Of a stretch of DNA of 64,000 bases, positions 1 to 6,494 are shown piece after piece. A program made the translations under genes and the position numbers. Every line of letters starts with the position of its first letter. Position 1 is the stretch's first letter. The notes beneath the pieces are model-generated. The model did no database searches and was not told the origin of the DNA. It was given only the letters and a program-made list of their open reading frames with translations. This DNA is from Bacillota bacterium (lineage in GTDB: Bacteria > Bacillota > DSM-12270 > Thermacetogeniales > Thermacetogeniaceae): the NCBI GenBank assembly GCA_029907475.1, contig JARYLU010000010.1, positions 1-64,000 on the forward strand, written 5' to 3'.

Positions 1-298
1 GTGCTGGGGTAAAATATTTTTGCCATTGCCCTAAAACGGCCTATTCATCTTTACTTCCGGTCATCGCAATTGGCTCATGATATATAAAGCTGCCGGGTTT
101 AATTGAAAGAGCCAGTGTGTAATAGGATTATTAGACAATAACTGCTTTTTTCCTTCAACACAAACAGGCCGCAAAGCAGAATATTTGGCTGCATGCGGCC
201 TGATTGATTTTTCTTTTCCAAACCAAGATCCAATGCAAACGCCTCACATCCAACTAATTTATAATTTTAGCTCTCTGGTACAATTAAATTGATCGACA
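1..298. other. AT-rich stretch without a recognisable gene
   Basis: No convincing reading frame is seen. The first twelve bases read as three sense codons and TAA on the plus strand and could be the tail of a gene outside the window. The only structured element is the hairpin at 165-202. Confidence 0.5.
165..215. terminator. hairpin, possible terminator
   Basis: CAGGCCGC at 165-172 pairs with GCGGCCTG at 195-202, with an inner GCAG/CTGC pairing. On the plus strand it is followed by a T-rich run to about 215. On the minus strand it lies downstream of the small ORF at 299-471 and could end that transcript too. Confidence 0.45.
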
Positions 299-471
299 TT
301 AATCAGCAGGTTCATCTTCAGTTAACTCTTCCTCAATGCTGAATCCATCAGATAATTCCTCTTCGTCTATTACTTTACTTTTCTTGCCGCGTTTTCCCCT
401 CAGTTTCAGAATTTTTTGAGCCTCTGAAATTAAACTTGATAACTCTTTTTTACTTGCTCATTAACATTCAT
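299..471 (-). CDS. small acidic-tailed protein, readable only with a -1 frameshift
   Basis: The ATG at 471 opens a frame that stops after 13 codons (stop at 430). At codons 7-9 the message reads GTA AAA AAG, so it holds the classic slippery heptamer A AAA AAG (445-451 on the plus strand). Slipping back one base gives MNVNEQVKK followed by 48 further residues, about 57 in all, with a basic middle (LRGKRGKKSK) and a strongly acidic end rich in Glu and Asp, stopping at 299. It lies 76 bases after the TIR gene on the same strand. I recognise no family. It may be a programmed frameshift, a single-base deletion in a decaying gene, or a homopolymer sequencing error; the sequence alone cannot decide. 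Confidence 0.35.
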
Positions 472-547
472 GATTTTCCCGGCTTGACCCAAAAGGTTTT
501 CCTTCAGCGGCTTCGCCAATGCCGGTGTTAGATGCAGGACGGTAAAC

Positions 548-1267
548 CTATTCACCAAGCACTTTAGCCAATTCTTTTGCAATTTGCATGATGGATTTAT
601 TTGAAGTTGATAATGCAACTTTATCAGCTAAAGTTGGACTATACTGTAATACATCATGTTTCTCTACTTCATGCCAGATTGGCAGAATGACTTTTTTACC
701 CTCAATTTCTCTAGCTACTAACCCATTTAATTCATATTGGGGCCAGTTTTTTGCAAAAAACGATTTCGATAAAATAATGATTCCGTATCTTGAGTTAATT
801 AGCCCTTTATCAATCGATTCGCGTAGACTATCTCCTACTTTTAGCTCAAACTCGTCATACCAAATCCTAAATCCCATACGGCTCAATGCTTTTGCGAGTG
901 GGCGGACAACTTTATCTTTATCTTCACTAGCATGTGAAATAAAAGCATCGTAACCAATGTCTTCCGGGACATTTTTGTCCTCAACATAATCTCTGGCCGA
1001 TAATCGAAGCATAAGCCCTGTATGCATCGAAAAAACTTCATCTGGAGAAGCAAAATAAGATTTAGAATATAGGTTCATTGGGGTAGAGCCACCAACAACC
1101 CACCATTCTGGGTGATCAGGATCGGTTGTTTTAACAGATAAAACAACATCTTCTCGCCCAAACAGGTAAAAACGCTCTGCAAACTTTACTTCAGTTACTT
1201 TTGTAGATGCTTCAAGCTCAACATATTCTTTTGCACGCCTTTTCAACTGCTCTATTTTCAGCCCCAA
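548..1267 (-). CDS. TIR-domain protein with unrecognised N-terminal region
   Basis: About 239 residues. The C-terminal half is a TIR domain: it opens with YDAFISHASED, continues through an LSRMGFRIWYDEFEL segment, and has WPQYELNGL, where the Glu is in the position expected of the catalytic residue of NAD-consuming bacterial TIR domains. The N-terminal hundred residues match no family I know. The TTG start at 1267 is chosen because GGGAGG lies six bases before it; an upstream GTG at 1294 would place that site inside the gene. No transmembrane segment is seen. Bacterial TIR proteins mostly serve in anti-phage or inter-bacterial conflict by cleaving NAD, so a defence role is plausible but inferred. 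The AT-rich island setting next to a tRNA and a HEPN/MNT pair agrees with that. Confidence 0.82.
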   Translation of the reverse strand: MGLKIEQLKRRAKEYVELEASTKVTEVKFAERFYLFGREDVVLSVKTTDPDHPEWWVVGGSTPMNLYSKSYFASPDEVFSMHTGLMLRLSARDYVEDKNVPEDIGYDAFISHASEDKDKVVRPLAKALSRMGFRIWYDEFELKVGDSLRESIDKGLINSRYGIIILSKSFFAKNWPQYELNGLVAREIEGKKVILPIWHEVEKHDVLQYSPTLADKVALSTSNKSIMQIAKELAKVLGE

Positions 1268-1520
1268 AAATAATCCTCCCAAATTGAAATTCACTTAGTC
1301 TTGTGTCTAACGTATCATCGGCTACATGAACTTTCCCTGGGCTCGCTGGTTGGCGGGCTTTTTGCTTACTCCCTTTCTTCCCGGAAATAGCAAATAGCGT
1401 GATAACCACTAGCCGTGAAAGTTAGGCCGGAGCTCAGCGAAGCCGTGTACGGGTGTTAGGCGATGTGACCAAATTTTTTTTGGAATGAATAGCAAAACCA
1501 CGTTGTCTTTCGACCGGCAG
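1268..1520. other. intergenic stretch upstream of the TIR gene
   Basis: No gene is seen. The stretch mixes a GC-richer block with two copies of GTTAGGC (1421-1427 and 1455-1461) and a GTCTAAC (1305-1311). These resemble integron core sites but do not form the paired arms expected of an attC site. Confidence 0.4.
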
Positions 1521-1573
1521 TATGGTACTATTTAAATAACTAGACTCCTTCGCCTGGAGTTATGGTACTATTT
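1521..1573 (+). promoter_or_regulatory. 13-bp direct repeats flanking a small inverted repeat, possible operator
   Basis: TATGGTACTATTT occurs at 1521-1533 and again at 1561-1573, exactly 40 bases apart, about four DNA turns. Between them lies ACTCC (1544-1548) and GGAGT (1556-1560). The block ends just before the ribosome-binding site of the gene at 1591, whose N-terminus looks like a DNA-binding fold, so autoregulation is a reasonable guess. Confidence 0.5.
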
Positions 1574-1590
1574 TATTTGGAGGGATGTAT

Positions 1591-2313
1591 ATGCCAAAAC
1601 AAAATTTTATTTCGATACCTGTCTCAGATAGTATTCAAGCAATCTTCGACGATTTTGTGAAAACAAAGGACATAACAAAAACTGCGGCACTTACAGATAT
1701 GTTAGAACTCTATATGATTGCTACCGATGAGGATCTCTATCTAAAACTTAAGAAAGAGTATCTGAAAACAGAAAATGTCAAAGACATGATTGCCTCAAAA
1801 AATCATATTTTTGAAGAGGATGTTTTTGACACGTATCTCTTTATGAAACTAGGCCATGCACAAGATATCCATGGCAATATACATAACGGTCACGAAACCA
1901 TGCAGAAATATATTGAAGACGAAAAAACGAGAGGTTATACCTGGTTTTCTACAGAAAGCTTATTCTATGGTATGTCGAAAAGACAGGTAGCTATTTTTAA
2001 ACATGCGATTGAAAGAGGTCATTTAGTAAAAATTCTCTTCGCCATTGGTCAAGATGCAGGCGGAACCAATGACATTCACTATAGTGCTGATGTATTCGAC
2101 CTTCATTCTTCCATCCAGCCTACTCCCTGCCCTGAACCCGATGCTTTTCCGGATATTTGGTATGACAAAGCTCGTATCTGGATAAAAATCAAGAACTTGA
2201 AACCGGAAAGCACGATAACAGTTGATCAGTTAATAGTGAAAAGTACTGGAACATCACTAAAGAAAGTGATTACTAACAGCCAGTATCACTTTGGATATGT
2301 GTCCTTACGATAG
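1591..2313 (+). CDS. uncharacterised protein, possible ribbon-helix-helix N-terminus
   Basis: About 240 residues, family not recognised. The ATG at 1591 is preferred over the ATG at 1585 because GGAGGG sits six bases before it. The first 50 residues have a strand-helix-helix look (FISIPVSDSIQAIFDDF, then ITKTAALTDMLELYM), similar to CopG/Arc-type or replication-accessory proteins. The remainder is mixed charged sequence with a possible C-terminal domain of beta type. No membrane segment or catalytic motif is evident. Codon use is AT-rich, unlike the genes beyond 6.3 kb, which points to recent acquisition. It is convergent with the gene at 2453-3391, with 139 bases between. A DNA-binding role is a guess based only on the N-terminus and the repeated operator-like sites upstream. 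Confidence 0.65.
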   Translation: MPKQNFISIPVSDSIQAIFDDFVKTKDITKTAALTDMLELYMIATDEDLYLKLKKEYLKTENVKDMIASKNHIFEEDVFDTYLFMKLGHAQDIHGNIHNGHETMQKYIEDEKTRGYTWFSTESLFYGMSKRQVAIFKHAIERGHLVKILFAIGQDAGGTNDIHYSADVFDLHSSIQPTPCPEPDAFPDIWYDKARIWIKIKNLKPESTITVDQLIVKSTGTSLKKVITNSQYHFGYVSLR

Positions 2314-2452
2314 CAGCGGAAACTCTGCATCTTTTTTTGGTCATTTCGTATAACTTCTGCATTCCCGTTATATTATCGCGAATTTCCTCATCCAATGGCT
2401 TTTGCATCTGCAGAAGTCGAAGACAGCGCGTTGCATGAAGTTACAAAAACTT

Positions 2453-3391
2453 TTAATCAGAGTATCCCTGAACCAAAGCACTGGGCTCTTCAAGGTAAAT
2501 CCCTAATTTACAGCCCTGGGTTAAAACATTGTCAACTATTTCGAGCCAGAGGTTCTTTGCTTCATCCAGGCTTTTGAGTTCTTTTACCTTGATACCCTGC
2601 TTTTGCGAAGCGCTTATGACAGATGAATGATTTATGTCTACCACAGGACGCCGGAAACCACTCTCTCCTGCGGGCCCCACAAGACAGGGGGTAAAGCTGA
2701 ACATGCCGTTAAGCCTGTTTTTCTCTTCGTAGTTGGAACCGTAATAAAGCCTGAAAGAATAGCCTTGCCTGCAAATGTCAACTGATTTAGTTTTTGAGCC
2801 TTGGCAGGCCTCATCACCCCTTTCATACAGGGGCTTGAGAGATACATCCATGTAAGTGGTGGTGACCTTATTCCTCAATTTAATTCTATAATCACTAAAA
2901 TTATGGTCAGTATATCCACCAACGACAAATACGGTGTCCAATATAAAATTACCGGCTTTATGAGATCCAAAAATTATGACCGATCCTTTACTCAAATATC
3001 TCACCGGCTGTGGTTTATATGTAAGCCCTTTCTTTTTAAACTGCTGACAACACGTGTAGAGAAAGTGTGTCCCAAACACGTAAGGATCGGTGTTCTGGAC
3101 GGCAAGATAGCTCGTACGCGGAACATAGTAGGGAGAGTATATATAGTGAGGGCCGTTCGGTACAGGCTTGCTGATTCGAACCACCCTCGATTCGGGTTCC
3201 CATTCTCCCCAAAAATAAAGGGTATCCTCATGGACTTTTTCATCGGTGGCGCTGTCTATATAGTGACCCCGCTGTCTTAAGAATTTTCTTTTATGCTTTC
3301 CGGCATTCCAGCCGATCGCATTTTTGCTGTCAGGTCTGTGTTCTGCTCCCGGATGATAGAAAGTGACAAAGCCCAACTTATCCTCTTCCAT
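2453..3391 (-). CDS. uncharacterised 312-residue protein
   Basis: The ATG at 3391 follows GAGGTG at good spacing. The protein is soluble by appearance, without a signal peptide or membrane segments. The N-terminal third carries GWNAGKHKRKFLRQRGHYID and LYFWGEWEPES, a dense cluster of Trp, His, Lys and acidic residues that looks like a conserved active or binding site. A second feature is a YIYSPYYVPRTSYLAVQNTDP segment, shown here only in part: PYYVPRTSY and QNTDPYVFG. The middle has a Cys pair (YTCCQQ). I do not recognise the family and assign no function. Its location between a TIR gene and degenerate phage-like genes suggests a role in a mobile or defence module, which is inference only. 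Confidence 0.68.
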   Translation of the reverse strand: MEEDKLGFVTFYHPGAEHRPDSKNAIGWNAGKHKRKFLRQRGHYIDSATDEKVHEDTLYFWGEWEPESRVVRISKPVPNGPHYIYSPYYVPRTSYLAVQNTDPYVFGTHFLYTCCQQFKKKGLTYKPQPVRYLSKGSVIIFGSHKAGNFILDTVFVVGGYTDHNFSDYRIKLRNKVTTTYMDVSLKPLYERGDEACQGSKTKSVDICRQGYSFRLYYGSNYEEKNRLNGMFSFTPCLVGPAGESGFRRPVVDINHSSVISASQKQGIKVKELKSLDEAKNLWLEIVDNVLTQGCKLGIYLEEPSALVQGYSD

Positions 3392-3511
3392 ACTTACACC
3401 TCAAGGTACTAACCTTATTAGCACTTTCTTCCTTCGCTATCGAACTGAAAAATCCTCTTGGTTTCCATCCCGAACGATTTCAGGTAAAACATACTCCGAA
3501 AAAAAATGCCC

Positions 3512-4128
3512 TCAGCAGGTCCGTACAGGTGGTACGACCCAGGCCTCGAAGCCGGCGGCCCGGAGCTTTTCGGCTAAAGCTTCCGCGTTCTCTTTTCTGG
3601 CGAAGGCCCCGGCCTGGACGCGCCAGAGGCCGGAGGCCGGGGGCGCAGGTTCCGGCGGGCCGCCTCCTTCCGGTCCGGGTGGGGGCGCGGGCGCGTCCTG
3701 CCCACCTGACGCTAGGCGCGCCGCCAGGTCCCGCCGCACTCCGTCCATGTCCAGGCACCTGCCCGCGCAGTCGGTAGCCGCTCCGGGCACCTCGCGGTGA
3801 CCGAGGATATGGTCCGGTTGGATACCGAGCGCCGGCAGAGGTCAACCAGCAGACCGTATAAAGATGTGACCTGCTCGGGCAGGGGCAGGTGGTTCTCCAG
3901 GTTGCCGATCAGCGACACCCCGATCCCCTTGAAGTTCATCCCATCCGCCCTGCAGTGGGCCCCGGGCAGATCGAGGCTCCTGCCGGTTACGACCTTACCA
4001 TCCTGCTCTATTGCATAATGGTAGCCGATGTCGCGCCAACCCAGGGAGAGGTGGTAGCGGCGCACCTGCTCCGCGTCCCTCTCCTCCGCCCCGGTGTGGT
4101 GGACGATGATGTAAGACCGGCTTGACAC
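3512..4128 (-). pseudogene. frameshifted N-acetylmuramoyl-L-alanine amidase with C-terminal SPOR domain
   Basis: The first 100 codons encode an Amidase_2/PGRP-type zinc amidase: IIVHHTGAE with the zinc-binding His, GWRDIGYHYAIEQDG, GAHC and IGVSLIGN. The frame breaks after DLCRR near 3825, where one base seems missing. In another frame the protein resumes as GIQPDHILGHREVPGAATDC, holding the last zinc His and Cys. A proline-rich linker and a SPOR-like end (WRVQAGAFARKENAEALAEK) follow to the stop at 3512. Restored, it would be about 205 residues and would cleave the amide bond between N-acetylmuramic acid and the stem peptide. Such genes often sit beside DUF1659/DUF2922 pairs, as here. A sequencing indel is possible, but two neighbours are broken too. 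Confidence 0.8.
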
Positions 4129-4238
4129 TGTTATACCTCCTCGCTTCTTACACTTTGGATATTGTGAATTCTTTCATCAAAAACGGTGGACCGGCCGCCT
4201 GGAATGCCGGGACTCTTCCGGGCCCCCGGGCGGGATCT

Positions 4239-4507
4239 TCAACTGCCCACCGGCCGAAGGCAAGCCGCCCGGGGAAGCCGCCGGCTCCTGCCTGCCGGGA
4301 TCAGGGTATCGATTAACCGCTCCCCCCTGCAGGAATGGCCCCCTGTCCTGGATGTGAAGATGTTCTTGGCCGCAATGGTGTTCATAGCGGCGTTCACCTC
4401 TGCTGTGGTCAGATCCGGGCGCGGATCGGGCGCGGATCGGGCACGGAGAGCCGGAGCCGGCCTCCCCCGGCGGTTGCGAATACGAACTCCAGCGTCTTGC
4501 TGATCAC
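4239..4507 (-). pseudogene. DUF2922-family gene broken by an 11-bp tandem duplication
   Basis: A GTG at 4507 after GGAGAGGGGGTG opens a frame reading ISKTLEFVFATAGGGRLRLS, typical of the short DUF2922 family. At 4417-4438 the unit GGGCGCGGATC is present twice in tandem, which shifts the frame to a stop at 4409. Deleting one unit restores VPDPRPDLTTAEVNAAMNTI and AAKNIFTS, the family core, and leaves an open frame to the stop at 4239. The last 40 codons of that frame no longer resemble the family, so the 3' end is also altered. DUF2922 genes normally pair with DUF1659 genes; the partner lies just upstream at 4554-4778. Family function is unknown. Confidence 0.72.
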
Positions 4508-4553
4508 TTTCGGTTCACCCCCTCTCCTGTGTTAAAGGCTTCGAAATGCCTGG

Positions 4554-4778
4554 TTAAGCCTGCACGAGGTCCAGGTCGTTAACCTGGCCGATGGAGTTGA
4601 CCGGATTCGACTGCAGGCCGGCGATGGCCACCCCGACTTCGTGGACATCCGCGTCCAGGGCATCAGGCCTGACATTCCGGTAGGAACGGGTGGCCAGATC
4701 GGGGTTTCCCTGGGCGTCGGTTCCGGTCTGCACGGTGATCCTGAGGGTAGACCCGACCGGTACGGCGTTTACTGCCAT
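4554..4778 (-). CDS. DUF1659 domain-containing small protein
   Basis: 74 residues beginning [19 protein letters not shown], followed by [17 protein letters not shown] and a C-terminal helix. This is the usual length and sequence pattern of DUF1659 proteins in Firmicutes. The start follows AGGGAGGTG at good spacing. It is intact, whereas its usual partner DUF2922 downstream (4239-4507) is broken. These tiny proteins commonly precede DUF2922, YvrJ and amidase genes. Their function is unknown; a link to cell-surface or phage-like modules is only suggested by neighbourhood. Confidence 0.85.
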   Translation of the reverse strand: MAVNAVPVGSTLRITVQTGTDAQGNPDLATRSYRNVRPDALDADVHEVGVAIAGLQSNPVNSIGQVNDLDLVQA

Positions 4779-4800
4779 CCGCTTCACCTCCCTTGCCCCG

Positions 4801-5418
4801 GTTCTCCGAGGCGGTCGGACATTCCTCCCGGCCCGGTATGTGGCCGAAGCCTTCGGGTGGCAGGTCCTGGGACGGGAAGACCAGAACCGTCTATGTGCGC
4901 CTGCCGGGATACACAATTGACATGGCGAAGGCCCGCGCCGGGACCCTGGAGCCCCCCGAAGGGGGCAACAATAATTTTAGATGAATCGCTCCGAAAGACT
5001 ATGAAGATAAACATCTAAGCGCCCTCTACATCCCCTTCATCCCCGTTGCCAGGGCCTTCGGCGTTCCCGAGGAGAACGTCGTCTGGGACGGAGAGCACCT
5101 GGGGGTGTTCGGGTACTACGGCTACAAGGAGAACTACCGGGTGCTGACGGAGGGGACGAAGGTGCAGATTAGTAAGTGGATGGAACAAGGACATCCAGTA
5201 GTTGGAGAAAATCGTTTGAACTTTCCGTTTTTCGTAAAAGACGGAATTCCGATGGTTGGGATCAACAGCGTGGATGACGTAACAATGGTTTTGCTGGCCA
5301 GCTTCTCTGGGCACCCCCGACTGGATAGATGTCTACGATGGAGAAGGTGGCTGGAACTATGAAACTGGTACAGCCTCGGTTTTGGTTGCGATCCCCGGGA
5401 ATAGCATGAGAGGTTAAA
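4801..5418 (+). pseudogene. shattered stalk-domain (copper amine oxidase N-terminal-like) gene
   Basis: Three reading frames each hold a recognisable piece in the right order. [17 protein letters not shown] starts near 4813. [18 protein letters not shown], in another frame, ends at a stop near 4983. LYIPFIPVARAFGVPEENVV runs on from about 5020 through FFVKDGIPMVGIN to about 5300. The tail PDWIDVYDGEGGWNYETG, in a third frame, ends at 5418. The LPAR...W...TRTV pattern is that of the PF07833 stalk domain, seen intact in the protein encoded at 27196-28761. No start codon or ribosome-binding site is obvious, so the 5' end is probably lost. At least three frame changes mean it is dead, not a sequencing slip. 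Confidence 0.7.
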
Positions 5419-5793
5419 ATGTGCTACGATAAACAACAAGGGCAGGTGAATATGTTGTTAGAAGAAACGACCAAACAAAAAGCTAAAATACCAGGGCAGT
5501 TAAGTAAACAATTCATTCTCAAAACTTTGGAAAAACACGCCAGCATCCTCAAGAAGTACGGTGTCCGTCGGATAGGGGTTTTTGGTTCAATCGTTCGGGG
5601 CGCTGCCAACAAGGAAAGCGACATTGATTTCCTGGTGGAGCTCTCAGAAAAAAGCTTCGATAACTACTTTGGTTTGAAGTTTTTTCTTGAAGACCTGTTC
5701 GGAAGAAAAGTGGATCTTGTTATTGTAGAGGACATAAAACCTCGCCTCAAGTCACGGATTCTTTCAGGGGTGGAATATGTCCAGGGACTTTAA
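5419..5793 (+). CDS. MNT-type nucleotidyltransferase antitoxin
   Basis: About 124 residues from the ATG at 5419, preceded by GAGAGG; an ATG at 5452 after AGGTG is an alternative. The core is the minimal nucleotidyltransferase motif: GVFGSIVRGAANKESDIDFL, the GS...DxD signature that binds metal and nucleotide, with a third acidic residue in KVDLVIVED. Proteins of this family paired with HEPN proteins act as antitoxins by adding AMP to a tyrosine of the HEPN toxin. The partner overlaps it by 17 bases (5777-5989). Base composition is AT-rich compared with the core genome. Confidence 0.85.
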   Translation: MCYDKQQGQVNMLLEETTKQKAKIPGQLSKQFILKTLEKHASILKKYGVRRIGVFGSIVRGAANKESDIDFLVELSEKSFDNYFGLKFFLEDLFGRKVDLVIVEDIKPRLKSRILSGVEYVQGL

Positions 5794-5989
5794 GGTGTAT
5801 CTGGAAGATGTTTTAAAAGCAATTGCGAGGATAAAGCTATATACAAAGGTGGAGTGGCGGGGGATTGCGGGAATGCGTGACATTCTTGTTCATGACTATT
5901 TTGCGGTGAACCTAGAAATTGTCTGGGACGTGGTACAGAATAAGCTGTTTGAACTTGAACGGGTTATCAAAAAAGCTCTCGACTCTTAA
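5777..5989 (+). CDS. HEPN (DUF86) toxin with internal deletion
   Basis: Only 70 residues, against the usual 105-115 for DUF86 HEPN proteins. The N-terminal helix (FKVYLEDVLKAIARIKLYTK) runs directly into VEWRGIAGMRDILVHDYF, which normally comes some 40 residues later. The missing part is the second helix with its IRNLEIIGEA-type segment. The RxxxxHxY motif, site of RNase activity and of AMP addition, is intact as RDILVHDY. The deletion is in frame. The product is probably an inactive or altered toxin; whether the antitoxin still binds it is unknown. Confidence 0.75.
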   Translation: MSRDFKVYLEDVLKAIARIKLYTKVEWRGIAGMRDILVHDYFAVNLEIVWDVVQNKLFELERVIKKALDS

Positions 5990-6025
5990 ACGCTTAAACG
6001 TTTGTCAGCAGTTAAAGGCTGGCAC

Positions 6026-6091
6026 CTGGCGATTACAAGCGGCCTGCGGCGGGGAGAAATCTTGGGGCTTAAGTGGGTAAAATTGGGGTAG
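6026..6091 (+). pseudogene. tyrosine-recombinase (phage integrase) remnant
   Basis: A 21-residue stretch, LAITSGLRRGEILGLKW and four more residues, matches the box I region of tyrosine recombinases, where the Arg of GLRRGEI is catalytic. Nothing else of the gene is left. It lies 50 bases from the 3' end of tRNA-Lys, the common integration target of such enzymes. Confidence 0.7.
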
Positions 6092-6099
6092 TAAATTCC

Positions 6100-6131
6100 T
6101 ATTAGAAAAGGCTTCCAACCCCGGAAGCCTT
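6100..6131 (-). terminator. rho-independent terminator of tRNA-Lys
   Basis: AAGGCTTCC (6108-6116) and GGAAGCCTT (6123-6131) form a perfect 9-bp stem; read on the minus strand it is followed by TTTTCT. It lies directly after the tRNA 3' end. Confidence 0.8.
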
Positions 6132-6139
6132 GATTTTCC

Positions 6140-6215
6140 TGGTGAGCCATGCTGGACTCGAACCAGCGACACCCTGATTAAAAGTCAGGTGCTCTACCAA
6201 CTGAGCTAATGGCCC
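6140..6215 (-). tRNA. tRNA-Lys (UUU)
   Basis: 76 bases with encoded CCA. The acceptor arms GGGCCAT and ATGGCTC pair with one G-T. The anticodon arm is CCTGA-CTTTTAA-TCAGG with anticodon TTT, and the T arm holds GGTTCGAGTCC. It separates the accessory island from core genes. Confidence 0.97.
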
Positions 6216-6280
6216 ACTTATTCATGATGTTATTTAATTTTATAAGGTCTTAGACGTGCTTTAAGCCGTTCCAGCCATAT

Positions 6281-6308
6281 GTTACAATAGAAACCCCGTT
6301 TCTGTCAA
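6281..6308 (-). promoter_or_regulatory. promoter for tRNA-Lys
   Basis: On the minus strand TTGACA (6303-6308) is followed after 16 bases by TGTAAC (6281-6286), placing a start site about 60 bases before the tRNA. Confidence 0.5.
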
Positions 6309-6494
6309 CACCCTTTTGACGAAACCGGGCGAAACCGGGAGCCGGTAAACCGGTAAGGCCCGCCGCCTGCTCCAACCATGCCGGCGCACCTGCACGCCTG
6401 ACCGATCAAACGGCAAGGCCGCCGCCTGCCCGGCACGCCGGCAGGCTGCCCGACAAAACCGCGGGCGAGCCGCTTAGCCAACCGGGGGCCAGAA

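Noticed and set aside
1305-1461. Integron attC-like site (GTCTAAC and two GTTAGGC cores)
   Set aside because: The cores occur, but the inner arms are not complementary and the spacing does not fit an attC hairpin; no integrase gene is near.
4129-4238. YvrJ gene expected beside DUF2922 and amidase
   Set aside because: No membrane-helix ORF of about 45 residues could be read in the gap on the minus strand.
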